Positions 9,289-18,961 of a stretch of DNA of 64,000 nt are shown here, in pieces; position 1 is the first letter of the stretch, and each line of letters opens with the position of its first letter. Under the pieces are notes generated by a model. That model did no database searches and was not told where the DNA came from. It worked only from the letters and a program-made list of their open reading frames with translations. Origin of the DNA: Clostridium sp. UBA4548. Its GTDB lineage: Bacteria; Bacillota; Clostridia; Clostridiales; Clostridiaceae. The DNA is taken from positions 1-64,000 of the forward strand of contig NZ_DGLI01000047.1 in the NCBI RefSeq assembly GCF_002387895.1. The letters run 5' to 3'. The position numbers and the translations under genes are program-made.

Positions 9289-11340
9289 ATGGTGAGTAAT
9301 GGATTTTTACCAATGAGTAAAGAAGATATATTAGAAAGAGGCTGGGAGCAACTAGACTTTATCTTAGTAACTGGTGATGCCTATGTGGATCACCACAGTT
9401 TTGGAGCTGCAATAATTTCAAGGGTTTTAGAAAATGAAGGATATAAGGTAGGTATAATTGCCCAACCTAGCTGGAAGGACACAGAAGATTTTAAAAAGTT
9501 AGGAGCACCAAGACTAGGATTTCTAGTTAACTCGGGTAACATGGATTCTATGGTAAATCATTATACTGTTAGCAAGAAGTTAAGAGATAAAGATATGTAC
9601 TCACCTGGTGGCCAGATGGGTTTAAGACCAGATAGAGCAACTATTGTATATTGTAATAAAATTCGAGAAGCCTTTAAAGGTGTTCCCCTTATAATAGGGG
9701 GAATAGAAGCCAGTTTAAGACGTTTTGCTCACTATGATTTTTGGAGTGACAAAGTTCGAAAATCTATGCTAGTTGATAGTGGAGCAGATCTATTGATCTA
9801 TGGAATGAGTGAAAAACAAGTTGTAGAGGTAGCTAAGAGGTTAAGCGAAGGTGAACCTATAAAGCAAATTACTAATATACCAGGTACTTGCTATATAGCA
9901 GAAAACTTAGATGAAGTTGAAAACTATATGGAAATACCTTCTTATAAAGAAGTTTGTAAAGAAAAAATAAAATATGCACAGGCTTTTAAAATACAGTATG
10001 ATGAGCAAGACCCAGTTAGGGGAAAGACCGTTGTACAAAAACATACTAGTGGATATTTAGTTCAAAACAAACCTGAATTACCGCTTACCAGAGAAGAACT
10101 GGATAAGGTATATGCTTTGCCCTATGAAAAAAACTATCATCCTGAATATGAGGAGTTAGGTGGAATACCAGCTATTGAAGAAGTGAAATTTAGTATAGTT
10201 AGTTCGAGAGGATGTTTTGGAAGTTGTGCCTTTTGTGCTATAACCTTCCATCAGGGGAGAATTGTGCAAAGTAGAAGTCAAGATTCAATTGTAGAAGAAG
10301 CGAAAGAAATTACAAAGTTTAAAGAGTTTAAAGGATATATTCATGATGTGGGAGGTCCCACAGCAAACTTTAGATATCCTGCATGTAAAAAGCAATTAAA
10401 GGTTGGTGCTTGCAAGGATAAACAATGTTTGTATCCAAGCCCCTGTAAGAATTTAGATGTGGATCATATGGAGTATCTTGAAATCCTTAAGAATGTAAGA
10501 GAATTACCGGGAATTAAAAAGGTGTTTGTAAGATCAGGGTTAAGATATGATTATATGATGGCAGATAATAAAGATACATTTTTTAAAGAGCTTATTAAAT
10601 ATCATGTAAGTGGAAAATTAAAGGTTGCACCAGAACACGTTTCTCCTGTGGTTCTAAAATTTATGGGTAAGCCAGCAGGAAAAACTTATGATAAGTTTAT
10701 GGATAAGTTTTATAAAATAAATTGCGAAATGGGTAAGAAGCAGTATATTGTTCCTTATTTAATGTCTAGTCATCCAGGATGCACTGTAAAAGATGCTGTA
10801 GAGCTAGCAGAGTATTTGAAAGATATTAAATATCAGCCGGAGCAAGTTCAGGATTTTTATCCAACACCAGGAACACTTTCTACCACAATGTTTTATACGG
10901 GATTAGATCCTTTGACTTTGGAGGAGGTTCATATCCCTAAGACTAGGCATGAGAAGGCAATGCAAAGAGCCCTGCTTCAGTATAAGGACCCAATGAAATA
11001 TGATTTAGTGTATTCTGCGTTAGTTGAAGCAGGAAGAGAAGATCTAATTGGCTTTGGGCCAAATTGTTTAATTAAGCCAAGAGCAAAGAAAGATGGAGTT
11101 AAAACAGAGGGCAATAAAGATAGTTTAAGAAATAAAAGAAACTCTGAAAAAAATCAAATCTCACATAAAAGTGAATATGGCAAAGAGAAGGGGAAGTTAA
11201 AGGGAGCTAAAGATAAAACCACAAATAATAAAACAAAAGCAGAAAATAAAAAAGAAAAAAGTTTCATTAAAGAAGGCTTAGGGAAAAAAAGCAATAGACC
11301 AAGTAAGCAGAGTGAAGGAAGAAAGGTTACGAGAAGATAA
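9289..11340 (+). CDS. YgiQ family radical SAM protein
   Basis: A 683-residue protein of the YgiQ (UPF0313) family, cytoplasmic, function not established. The N-terminal domain (LDFILVTGDAYVDHHSFGAAIISR) is typical of the family. The radical-SAM 4Fe-4S motif CX3CX2C appears as RGCFGSCAFCA near residue 308, and extra cysteines (ACKKQLKVGACKDKQC, then PSPC) follow near 365-385. GIEASLRRFAHYDFWSDKVR is a family signature. The last 80 residues form a lysine-rich, low-complexity tail that may bind RNA or be unstructured. The ATG follows GGGGGAAC. Monocistronic, with a terminator downstream. Confidence 0.9.
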   Translation: MVSNGFLPMSKEDILERGWEQLDFILVTGDAYVDHHSFGAAIISRVLENEGYKVGIIAQPSWKDTEDFKKLGAPRLGFLVNSGNMDSMVNHYTVSKKLRDKDMYSPGGQMGLRPDRATIVYCNKIREAFKGVPLIIGGIEASLRRFAHYDFWSDKVRKSMLVDSGADLLIYGMSEKQVVEVAKRLSEGEPIKQITNIPGTCYIAENLDEVENYMEIPSYKEVCKEKIKYAQAFKIQYDEQDPVRGKTVVQKHTSGYLVQNKPELPLTREELDKVYALPYEKNYHPEYEELGGIPAIEEVKFSIVSSRGCFGSCAFCAITFHQGRIVQSRSQDSIVEEAKEITKFKEFKGYIHDVGGPTANFRYPACKKQLKVGACKDKQCLYPSPCKNLDVDHMEYLEILKNVRELPGIKKVFVRSGLRYDYMMADNKDTFFKELIKYHVSGKLKVAPEHVSPVVLKFMGKPAGKTYDKFMDKFYKINCEMGKKQYIVPYLMSSHPGCTVKDAVELAEYLKDIKYQPEQVQDFYPTPGTLSTTMFYTGLDPLTLEEVHIPKTRHEKAMQRALLQYKDPMKYDLVYSALVEAGREDLIGFGPNCLIKPRAKKDGVKTEGNKDSLRNKRNSEKNQISHKSEYGKEKGKLKGAKDKTTNNKTKAENKKEKSFIKEGLGKKSNRPSKQSEGRKVTRR

Positions 11341-11389
11341 TTAGAAGTTGTTTTTGATAGATTTAGGCAAGCTTTATTATAGTACAGAT

Positions 11390-11455
11390 AAGGGGCTCCT
11401 CACATTGCATTTTTATGCATTACGAGACAGCCCCTTAAAAATCTTTTTAGGTTTT
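11390..11455 (+). terminator. terminator after the radical SAM gene
   Basis: AAGGGGCT / AGCCCCTT inverted repeat enclosing a second small hairpin (TGCAT/ATGCA), followed by a T-rich stretch. Confidence 0.7.
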
Positions 11456-11499
11456 TATCAAAATAGCAAATGAATAATTTTAGTTCTACTAAATTAAAA

Positions 11500-12639
11500 T
11501 TATTTTATGAAAATTTTATTTATACCAGTAGAGCCGCTTAAATAAAGCATGTTAGGATAATATATGTCGAAGGTAAGAATATCTCCAACCTTTAAATTTT
11601 CACTGCAATTTTCAATATCAATAATAAGATGGTCGCTACTACTGCCTATTACCTCTATACCTTTAGTTCGTGGAAGTAAACTGTGTTGAAAAGCAAAATC
11701 CTGCTTACCAACAGCTAATAATGCTCTTTTACGGATACCTCTATCTTCATAGGTTGGTTTATTACCAAAGGCATCTATAAAAATTTCACCTACTGGATGA
11801 GAGGGTTTTTGTTTTATTTCCACTATTTCTGCTTTTAATAGGAAGGCATCCTTGTGGAATTTGCTCATGTCATATTGCCAAAAATCATCTAAATCTCTGG
11901 CATTTAAAATTCCTTCTCCAAGTCGCAAGTTATTTACTTTTTTGGGCATTTTACCATCCATTATAACTGTTAAAGAAGAAGTGGCACCACCAGAGATTAT
12001 GTCTAGTTTTCTATTTATTTTTGATTCAATAGTTTCAGCAATACTGCATAGTTTTCCTAGATTTATTTCCGTTGGCTTAATTGATCCGTAACAACCTAAG
12101 TTTGTACCAATACCATAAAGTTTAACGTCTTTAAGGTGATTTTCTACATAAAGTGCTAGCTGCACTATTTCATCTTCATTAAATAAACCTTCTCTTAAAT
12201 CGCCTAAATCTACCATAAGTATTACCTTGTGAGTTTTATTCTGCAATTCACATTGCCTTTGAATTTTATTAAGAGTTTCTAATTCAGAATTTAAGCTTAT
12301 GTCCACATATTTAACTAAATTTTCTATTTCACTTAACATAGGAACACGAATAAGCATCATAGGAATGTTATAACCTTGCTGCCTTAATTTGATTATTTGA
12401 TCCATTCTTGAGTGAGCTATATACTCGCAACCAGCTTTTATAAATTCTTCTACCACCGGAGGTAGTGCATTAAAGCCTTTAACAACACCAGCAACATTAA
12501 TACCTACAGAATTACATAAATCCACAGTATATTTTGCATTCTCATAAACTTTTGTAAGATTTACTTCTAATAGTGGATAACTTGTACTAGATTCGATTTC
12601 TTTTTCCTTTAAAAATTCTTTTGAAGTTTCTTGAAACAT
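11500..12639 (-). CDS. alanine racemase-fold PLP enzyme, likely ornithine racemase
   Basis: A 379-residue PLP enzyme of the alanine/ornithine racemase fold. The Lys-containing segment GVVKGFNALP sits near residue 45-50 where the PLP lysine is expected, SGGATSS binds the phosphate, and the C-terminal beta domain has GKQDF and ENCSENLKVGD. It resembles clostridial ornithine racemase (D-ornithine for Stickland ornithine metabolism); the YhfX-like group is the main alternative. Two starts are possible: ATG at 12663 and ATG at 12639, each with its own GGGG-type site in a near-duplicated segment. I prefer 12639 because its site (AAGGGGGATC) is stronger. Neighbouring ornithine-reductive genes are absent. 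Confidence 0.75.
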   Translation of the reverse strand: MFQETSKEFLKEKEIESSTSYPLLEVNLTKVYENAKYTVDLCNSVGINVAGVVKGFNALPPVVEEFIKAGCEYIAHSRMDQIIKLRQQGYNIPMMLIRVPMLSEIENLVKYVDISLNSELETLNKIQRQCELQNKTHKVILMVDLGDLREGLFNEDEIVQLALYVENHLKDVKLYGIGTNLGCYGSIKPTEINLGKLCSIAETIESKINRKLDIISGGATSSLTVIMDGKMPKKVNNLRLGEGILNARDLDDFWQYDMSKFHKDAFLLKAEIVEIKQKPSHPVGEIFIDAFGNKPTYEDRGIRKRALLAVGKQDFAFQHSLLPRTKGIEVIGSSSDHLIIDIENCSENLKVGDILTFDIYYPNMLYLSGSTGINKIFIK

Positions 12640-13014
12640 ACTTGATCCCCCTTGAGTTAACATACTTAATCCCCTGTGATGAGTATATTATAAGAAAATT
12701 CAAACACTACATCTCCATCCATATTAAATAAAATAATACCAACCAAAAGTTGGACTAAGGTATGTAGGAAGAATATATTAGAGTGCTGGTTACTTAAATT
12801 TAAAGAAATATGACTATAACAGAAGCTTTTACTATCAAGAGGTCAACGCGTTTGGACTCTGAGGGCCTTAAATTATGAAAATAAAAAACCATAAACTTAA
12901 AAATAAGTTTATGGTTGAGGAAAGTTATAATTTTAAAAAATCCTTGAATTTAATTTGAAGTTGTATAAAGTTTAATATGCCTTTTCAGGGATTAATAAAA
13001 TAAACTCATAACTA
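12640..13014. other. intergenic region with terminator only
   Basis: About 375 bases between the racemase and the MocR regulator, both leftward. It holds the racemase 5' region and the MocR terminator; I see no gene and no convincing riboswitch. Confidence 0.6.
12878..12916 (-). terminator. terminator of the MocR-type regulator gene
   Basis: Read leftward: 12-bp repeat AACCATAAACTT / AAGTTTATGGTT with a 6-nt loop, followed by a T-run. Confidence 0.8.
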
Positions 13015-14475
13015 TTAGATATCTTTAGAGTTTATTAATTTTTTTATTAACTTTGACAGCTTATACAATCCCTGTTGTAATTCCTCTATGGGAGCATAGG
13101 AATAAGAAATTCTTAGAGAATAATTAAAATTAGAGTCATATATATAACCTGGATATAACAAAATTCCTATTCTGCAAGCCTCATTAAAAAGTTTATACAT
13201 TCCTATTTTGTATTTTAGTGTAACCCACACATAATACCCTCCTGAGGGTATATTCCAAGTAGCTATTTCTGAAAAGTACTTTTGTAAAACCTCAAGGGTT
13301 ACTTGCCTTCTCAGGGAAAGCTGTTTTCTTAAGGTTTCTATATGGTCAAAATATAGACCTGTTTCTATCCATTTAGCTACAGTGAGTTGGGATAGTGAGC
13401 TAGAACCATAGTCCGTTTGCATTTTAATATCACTTAATCTTTCAATAACCGGTTCAGGACCAACAATCCATCCAATTCTTAATCCAGGACTTAAGGTTTT
13501 TGAAACACTTCCAACATATAGAACAAGCCCCGTTTTATCGATACTTTTTATTGGTCTAGGTGGTGGGGTGTCAATCCATAATTCTCTATACACATCATCT
13601 TCAATAATTGGGAGCTTTTCTTTTTGACATACTTTCATTAACTCCTGTCTTCTATTTTGTGACATAACAGTTCCTGTTGGGTTTTGAAAGTTTGGTATTG
13701 TATATAAAATGGAAGAATTATGTTTCCTTTTATACTCTGGAATTAGTGAAGCTTTAATTCCTTCCTCATCAATGGGAATGCCACTCCTTCTCATACCTAA
13801 GGATTGAAAGGTTTGGAGAGAATACATATAGGAAGGGTCCTCTAGAAATACTGTGGCTCCTTGCTGTAACAAACCTATAGTAATTAGTTGAATTGCTTGA
13901 AGTGCACCAGAAACGATTAGTATAGAAGATGCAGGTGCTTTGATGCCAAAAGTATTCAAATACTTACTAATTTGTTCTCTAAGATATAACATGCCTTTAG
14001 GACCTTCATAACCTAAATTTTTCATTGATTTAGTAACTTCATTTAAAACTACAGACATTTTCTCTTGTGGAAACATTTCAGGAGAAGCTTCTCCTGTACT
14101 TAATCTAATATAGTCACTTTTGAATTCTAAGTCGTTAATTTGCTTAATAGTCTTGAAATTAGGCATATGAATGCCTTCTTCTATGTAAGATTGCCAATTG
14201 GGCTGTATATTATTTAAAAGTTGAGATATATTATTTATTATTTTTGTACCGCCTTTACCATTTCCCTCTAGTAGGCCTTCAGCCTTTAATTCATCTAAAG
14301 CTGAAACTAAAGTGCTTCTGTTTACATTAAAAAGCTTTGATAACTCACGTTGAGGAGGAATAACAAACCCTACAGGCCATTCGCCGGTACTAATTTTAAA
14401 TTTGATGTAATCGGCTATTTGTAAGTAAAGTGGTTTTTGGGAGGCTTTATTAGGTTTCCAGTCTAAATTTAACAT
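13015..14475 (-). CDS. MocR/PdxR-type GntR regulator with aminotransferase domain
   Basis: A 486-residue DNA-binding regulator. The first 75 residues are a GntR winged helix (GEWPVGFVIPPQRELSKLF, then NRSTLVSALDELKAEGLL). After a linker comes a fold-type I aminotransferase domain with NPTG, DDVYREL and the PLP lysine in SVSKTLSPGLRIGW. Members sense PLP or amino acids and usually control a neighbouring pyridoxal or amino-acid gene; the adjacent PLP-dependent racemase downstream is a candidate target, which is inference. The ATG follows AAGGAGAA. Full length for the family. Confidence 0.88.
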   Translation of the reverse strand: MLNLDWKPNKASQKPLYLQIADYIKFKISTGEWPVGFVIPPQRELSKLFNVNRSTLVSALDELKAEGLLEGNGKGGTKIINNISQLLNNIQPNWQSYIEEGIHMPNFKTIKQINDLEFKSDYIRLSTGEASPEMFPQEKMSVVLNEVTKSMKNLGYEGPKGMLYLREQISKYLNTFGIKAPASSILIVSGALQAIQLITIGLLQQGATVFLEDPSYMYSLQTFQSLGMRRSGIPIDEEGIKASLIPEYKRKHNSSILYTIPNFQNPTGTVMSQNRRQELMKVCQKEKLPIIEDDVYRELWIDTPPPRPIKSIDKTGLVLYVGSVSKTLSPGLRIGWIVGPEPVIERLSDIKMQTDYGSSSLSQLTVAKWIETGLYFDHIETLRKQLSLRRQVTLEVLQKYFSEIATWNIPSGGYYVWVTLKYKIGMYKLFNEACRIGILLYPGYIYDSNFNYSLRISYSYAPIEELQQGLYKLSKLIKKLINSKDI

Positions 14476-14689
14476 AACTTATCAAATTCTCCTTATTGAA
14501 TTAAAATAAATTTTACAGAAAAATTCATATACTAATTGTAATGAATATATTTAGTAAATACAATGAGTAAATAATATGGTGAGCTAACTATGAAAACCAA
14601 TTTAAAAATATCAGTTTAAAACCATATAGACAATACTTTAGTATAACTATAAATTATCAGTGTTATAATTTATTAGAAAAAATCGAATA

Positions 14690-14717
14690 TTGCACTAATG
14701 TAATAATGTGGTATAAT
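14690..14717 (+). promoter_or_regulatory. promoter of the ABC-F leader
   Basis: TTGCAC at 14690-14695, 16-bp spacer, TATAAT at 14712-14717 with TG one base upstream (extended -10). Transcription would begin about 30 bases before the leader peptide. Confidence 0.7.
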
Positions 14718-14750
14718 TGTAAGAGAGTATTACTGAAAGGGGTATAGGTT

Positions 14751-14771
14751 ATGATATCAGCAAATTGCTAA
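14751..14771 (+). CDS. six-residue leader peptide (MISANC) of the ABC-F attenuator
   Basis: ATG at 14751, preceded by AAAGGGG with suitable spacing, encodes MISANC then TAA. It lies just downstream of an extended -10 promoter and about 240 bases before a strong terminator that precedes the ABC-F gene. Short upstream frames with this arrangement control antibiotic-resistance ABC-F genes by ribosome stalling; that role is inferred here. Confidence 0.5.
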   Translation: MISANC

Positions 14772-15122
14772 TTAAAATTAATTTTTTCAAAAGTTAATTA
14801 TTATTTTTAAGAGGGCCTTATTTCATAACAGGTATTTAGGTTTATTTATAGTGCTCTTTTAAGAAGTTGGCAATTTGGAGGATAACTTATATTACTAAAC
14901 TATTAAAATTAAATTATAATTTCGATAAAGAATGTCCCTAAAAATTCTTAGAAATATTTAGGAGCATTCATAGGTTTTATCTTATTATAAGAGTTTTATG
15001 AATTGTTTTAGACTATAAGGAGATTTGGCTTCTTATAGTCTTTTTACTTTTAAATTATTTAAAAAGTAAAAAATTAGTTAGCGATTATATTTTATGAAAA
15101 TGTTGAAATGAGGGATTTTATT
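14772..15122 (+). promoter_or_regulatory. attenuator leader RNA upstream of the ABC-F gene
   Basis: The leader contains one hairpin with GAATG/CATTC and CCTAAA/TTTAGG arms (about 14930-14968), the segment CTTATTATAAG that could compete for pairing, then the terminator at 15011-15045. No gene is visible. This arrangement predicts premature termination unless translation of the leader is disturbed. Confidence 0.55.
15011..15051 (+). terminator. intrinsic terminator in the ABC-F leader
   Basis: 11-bp stem GACTATAAGGA / TTCTTATAGTC with an 8-nt loop (about 15022-15029), followed by TTTTTACTTTT, ending about 70 bases before the ABC-F start. There is no long gene upstream to need it, so it is best read as an attenuator. 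Confidence 0.8.
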
Positions 15123-17039
15123 ATGATGGAGTTATCATTTAATAATGTAATGAAGTATCTAGATGCTACTTTAGTACTTAAAGATATATCTTTTAATATA
15201 TATGATAATGAAAGAGTAGGAATAGTTGGGGTAAATGGTAGCGGGAAAACCACAGTTTTAAAGATAATTGCTGGTGTTGAACCTATGACAAGAGACGATA
15301 AGGGATGTATTTCTATGCCGAGAGGAAAGACAATAGGATATCTTCAGCAGGTTCCAATATTTCCTGAAAATGTTAAAGCTGAAGAAGTTTTAAATTTGGC
15401 TTTCAAAGAAATTGAAGGTTTTGAGGCACAGATGAAATTAATGGAAGAACAAATGAAGAGTTTAGAAGGGATAGACTTGGAAAAGGCCTTAAAGAGGTAT
15501 GGAGAAATACAGCAACAATATGAAATTAAAGGAGGATATGAAAAGAATGAGAAGCTTAGCAAGGTATGTAGTGGGTTAAATTTTAGCCCAAGCTTTCTTA
15601 GAAAAGATTTTGATATACTCAGCGGAGGAGAAAAAACTATTGTAATGCTGGGAAAAATCCTGTTACAAAATCCTGATATATTGCTTTTAGATGAACCTAC
15701 AAACCATCTTGATATGGAGTCAATTGAATGGCTAGAAAGCTTTCTAAAAACGTACAAGGGAATTGTTATTATAGTTTCCCATGATAGATACTTTTTAGAT
15801 AATGTAGCGACAAAAATTATTGAGATAGAAGATATGGAGTGTGAAACTTATAAAGGAAATTATTCGGAGTTTGTAAAACAAAAGGAAGAAAACATGCTTT
15901 TACAATTTCAACAATTTAAAGAACAGCAAAAACAAATTAAGGCAATGGAAAAGGCCATAAAAGAATTAAGAGATTGGGCTATAAGAGCTGATAATAATAA
16001 ATTCTTCAAAAGGGCTGCTAGTATACAAATTAGATTAGATAAAATGCAAAAAATTCAAAAACCTAGGCTTGAAAGTGAGACAATGAAACTGAATTTTAAA
16101 GAAACAGGTAGATCAGGAAATGAGGTTATTGTAGCTAAGGCCATGTCAAAAAGATACAAAGACAAAAAACTTTTCACAAATCTAGACTTACTAATTAGCT
16201 ATGGAGAAAGAACTGCACTTATTGGGGCAAATGGAAGTGGTAAAACTACATTTTTAAAGATAGTTCTTGGTGAGGAGGTTAGCGATGAGGGTTCAGTGAA
16301 AATTGGAGAAAGTGTAAAATTAGCATATTTACCACAAAATATCCAGTTTAACAATGAAGAATTAACAGTTGTCGAATGTTTCAGAGAAGATGTTATGATC
16401 CTTGAGGGCAAGGCTAGGGAATATTTATCGAAGTTTATGTTCTATGGCTCTAGTGTCTTCAAAAAGGTAAAGCACTTATCTGGAGGTGAAAAAGTTAGAC
16501 TAAAGTTAAGTAAACTTTTGTATGAAGATATAAATTTCCTAATCCTAGATGAGCCCACAAATCATCTGGATATTGAATCTATAGAAGCTTTAGAAGCAGC
16601 ATTAGAAGATTTTAAAGGAACTATATTATTTATTTCTCATGATAGGTATTTTATAAATAAAATGGCTAACAGAATAATTGAAGTAGAGAATAAGCAGTTT
16701 AAAAACTACATTGGAAACTATGAATATTACAAAAATGAAAAGAATAAATTAAGAATTCAGGTAACTGAGCAGCAAAAAATAGCTAAGGAAAAACCACAAA
16801 AAGTAAGGGTAGTAGACGAAACAAAAAAACGAGAAAAGGAAATATGTAAATTAGAAAATACAATAGCGGATTTAGAGGCAGAAATTAAAGATATGGATGA
16901 GAAAATGAATTTAGCTGCAGAAGATTACACTGAATTAAATAAGTTATTTATTAAAAAGAGTGAATTGAAAAATAAATTAGATGAAGCCATTGAAATTTGG
17001 ATTACTTATAATGATGAAAATAAAGAAAGCAATAACTAA
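15123..17039 (+). CDS. ABC-F family ribosome-associated ATPase
   Basis: A 638-residue soluble protein with two ABC ATPase domains and no membrane segment. Walker A motifs are GVNGSGKTT near residue 37 and GANGSGKTT near 367. Signature motifs are LSGGEKT and LSGGEKVR, with Walker B LLLDEPTNHLD and LILDEPTNHLD. The charged helical linker between domains and a C-terminal coiled coil (about 555-620) are typical of ABC-F factors that act on the ribosome, including antibiotic-protection proteins. The ATG at 15108 is in frame, but GAGGG is properly spaced for 15123. The attenuated leader suggests drug-responsive expression. A GNAT gene follows 45 bases later. Confidence 0.88.
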   Translation: MMELSFNNVMKYLDATLVLKDISFNIYDNERVGIVGVNGSGKTTVLKIIAGVEPMTRDDKGCISMPRGKTIGYLQQVPIFPENVKAEEVLNLAFKEIEGFEAQMKLMEEQMKSLEGIDLEKALKRYGEIQQQYEIKGGYEKNEKLSKVCSGLNFSPSFLRKDFDILSGGEKTIVMLGKILLQNPDILLLDEPTNHLDMESIEWLESFLKTYKGIVIIVSHDRYFLDNVATKIIEIEDMECETYKGNYSEFVKQKEENMLLQFQQFKEQQKQIKAMEKAIKELRDWAIRADNNKFFKRAASIQIRLDKMQKIQKPRLESETMKLNFKETGRSGNEVIVAKAMSKRYKDKKLFTNLDLLISYGERTALIGANGSGKTTFLKIVLGEEVSDEGSVKIGESVKLAYLPQNIQFNNEELTVVECFREDVMILEGKAREYLSKFMFYGSSVFKKVKHLSGGEKVRLKLSKLLYEDINFLILDEPTNHLDIESIEALEAALEDFKGTILFISHDRYFINKMANRIIEVENKQFKNYIGNYEYYKNEKNKLRIQVTEQQKIAKEKPQKVRVVDETKKREKEICKLENTIADLEAEIKDMDEKMNLAAEDYTELNKLFIKKSELKNKLDEAIEIWITYNDENKESNN

Positions 17040-17084
17040 ACTTAACTCAATTAGTCAATATGTTTGACTTAGGGGGAGATATTA

Positions 17085-17519
17085 TTGAATAGCGATAGAT
17101 TAGATTTAGTTTTAGATTGCAATGAAGAAGAAGCAACTTATATACATGAAAAGCTGATAGAACATAATATTAAGTTTATAACACATTTTGAGGAATTTAA
17201 ATTTTGCTTAAAAGACCATGAAGGGAAAATTATTGGTGGAATTATAGCATCAAAGGATAATGAATGTATGACTATAGATTTTTTATGGGTTGATGAAGAT
17301 AAAAGAGGAAAGGGCTTGGGAAGAATATTAGTAAATCATCTAGAAGCTGTTGCAGAAAGAAGAGGATGTGTGGTTATTTGGCTTAACACTTTTGAGTTTC
17401 AAGGTCCAGAATTTTATAAGAGAATGAACTATGAATTATTTGGAACTTTAGAAAAGTGTATTAATGGATACAGTCAATACTTTTTTAGGAAAGCACTAAA
17501 GCCTTCTAGTAGGAGGTAG
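17085..17519 (+). CDS. GNAT family N-acetyltransferase
   Basis: A 144-residue GCN5-related acetyltransferase. The acetyl-CoA pocket motif appears as VDEDKRGKGLGRILVNHLEA (motif A, R/Q-X-X-G-X-G/A), followed by a motif-B strand (GCVVIWLNTFEFQGPEFYKRMNYE). Substrate unknown. It starts at TTG 17085 behind GGGGGAGA, 45 bases after the ABC-F gene with no terminator between, so both are probably on one transcript. If the ABC-F protein confers drug protection, this could be an accessory modifier, but nothing in the sequence proves it. Confidence 0.85.
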   Translation: MNSDRLDLVLDCNEEEATYIHEKLIEHNIKFITHFEEFKFCLKDHEGKIIGGIIASKDNECMTIDFLWVDEDKRGKGLGRILVNHLEAVAERRGCVVIWLNTFEFQGPEFYKRMNYELFGTLEKCINGYSQYFFRKALKPSSRR

Positions 17520-17557
17520 ATAAAAAAACACTATTTTGATAAGTTGGAAATGTAAAT

Positions 17558-17617
17558 AAAAGCTATAGTAACTCAGCAATAATACTTTTGTATTGCTGGA
17601 ATTCCTATAGCTTTTTA
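17558..17617. terminator. bidirectional terminator
   Basis: Outer stem AAAAGCTATAG / CTATAGCTTTT and inner stem CAGCAAT / ATTGCTG, flanked by A and T runs, between the GNAT gene and convergent hemL. Confidence 0.8.
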
Positions 17618-17641
17618 TTTAGAACTTTAGATATTTAAGTT

Positions 17642-18925
17642 TTATAGTGAGAATTTAGAGCAAAAACCTTGAAAAGCCTCCAAAAATTTGTGGATATGCT
17701 CTTCAGTATGAGCTAAAGATAAAAATAAAGCCTCGAACTGGGATGGTGGCAGATTAAACCCACTTGCAAGCATATGCTTAAAGTATTTTTTAAACATGTC
17801 TACATTGCATTTTTGTGCGTCATCATAATTGCTAACCTCTGATAAATCTGTGAAGAAAATAGTTAACATAGCACCAACTCTATTAACCTTCACAGGAAGT
17901 TTATTACCCTCAGCAATTTTAATTATTCCATCCTCTAAAAGTTTTCCTAAATGGTTTAATTTATCATAGTTCTTAGAGTTCAGATGAAGTTTCTTAAGTG
18001 TTGCTATTCCAGCAGCCATTACTAGTGGATTACCAGACATTGTTCCAGCTTGATAAACTGGCCCCATTGGAGAGAGCATCTCCATTATCTCTTTTCTTCC
18101 ACCATAAGCACCGCAAGGAAGCCCACCGCCAATAATTTTACCATAGGTTACAAGGTCAGGCTTGAATTTAAACAAGGTTTGTGCGCCTTTATAAGCAACT
18201 CTAAAGCCACACATTACTTCATCAAAAATTATTAAGGAATTATGTTTTACACAAAGACTGTGAAGTTTATCCATAAATTCATCCTTTGCTTTTATTACTC
18301 CCATATTTCCAGCTACTGGTTCGATGATTACACAAGCAATATCGTCACCATGAACTTTAAATATTTCTTCTATACTTTGGCAATCGTTGTACTGTGCAAT
18401 GATTGTGTTTTTCACATGATCTTGAGGAATACCAGCACTTCCGGGGATGCCTTCTGTCATAACACCAGACCCAGCACTTACGAGAAAGCCTTCATAGTGT
18501 CCATGATAACATCCAGCAAATTTCACAATTTTATTTTTACCTGTATATCCTCTTGCTAACTTTACTGCACTCATAGTAGCTTCAGTCCCAGAATTCACCA
18601 TTCGAATAAGATCAATGTCTGTAGTTGTACAAATTAATTTAGCAAGTTCCAATTCAAGTTTAGTAGGAGCACCAAAGGCTAGTGCTTTGGAAGCAGTTGA
18701 GGTAATAGCTTCTACTACATCTTTGTCACAATGCCCCAAAATCATTGGGCCCCATGCTCCAACAAAATCTATGTACTGATTTCCATCCTCATCAAATATT
18801 AGAGCTCCTGAACCACTTGAAATAACTGGAGGCGTAATCCCCATATTCTTATAAGCTCTTACTGGACTATTTACTCCTCCAGGAATATATTTTTTACTTT
18901 CTTCAAAAATCGAGTAGTTGTTCAT
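17642..18925 (-). CDS. hemL: glutamate-1-semialdehyde 2,1-aminomutase
   Basis: A 427-residue PLP enzyme converting glutamate-1-semialdehyde to 5-aminolevulinate, the second step of the C5 tetrapyrrole pathway. Family markers are PGGVNSPVRAYKN at the N-terminus, CYHGHYEG, IIFDEVMCGFR, and the PLP lysine in LVTYGKIIGGGLPCGAYGG near residue 265. Length is standard. The ATG follows AAGGAGGATT. It lies 36 bases after hemA on the same strand, so the pair form one operon, downstream of a cobalamin riboswitch. No later tetrapyrrole genes follow in this window. Confidence 0.95.
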   Translation of the reverse strand: MNNYSIFEESKKYIPGGVNSPVRAYKNMGITPPVISSGSGALIFDEDGNQYIDFVGAWGPMILGHCDKDVVEAITSTASKALAFGAPTKLELELAKLICTTTDIDLIRMVNSGTEATMSAVKLARGYTGKNKIVKFAGCYHGHYEGFLVSAGSGVMTEGIPGSAGIPQDHVKNTIIAQYNDCQSIEEIFKVHGDDIACVIIEPVAGNMGVIKAKDEFMDKLHSLCVKHNSLIIFDEVMCGFRVAYKGAQTLFKFKPDLVTYGKIIGGGLPCGAYGGRKEIMEMLSPMGPVYQAGTMSGNPLVMAAGIATLKKLHLNSKNYDKLNHLGKLLEDGIIKIAEGNKLPVKVNRVGAMLTIFFTDLSEVSNYDDAQKCNVDMFKKYFKHMLASGFNLPPSQFEALFLSLAHTEEHIHKFLEAFQGFCSKFSL

Positions 18926-18961
18926 TGTAATCCTCCTTGTAATAGTTAGTTATCTTTATGA

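Noticed and set aside
12841..12870. A GC-richer patch (AACGCGTTTGGACTCTGAGGG, shortened) as an RNA gene
   Set aside because: No stable fold or family resemblance, and it is only about 30 bases long.
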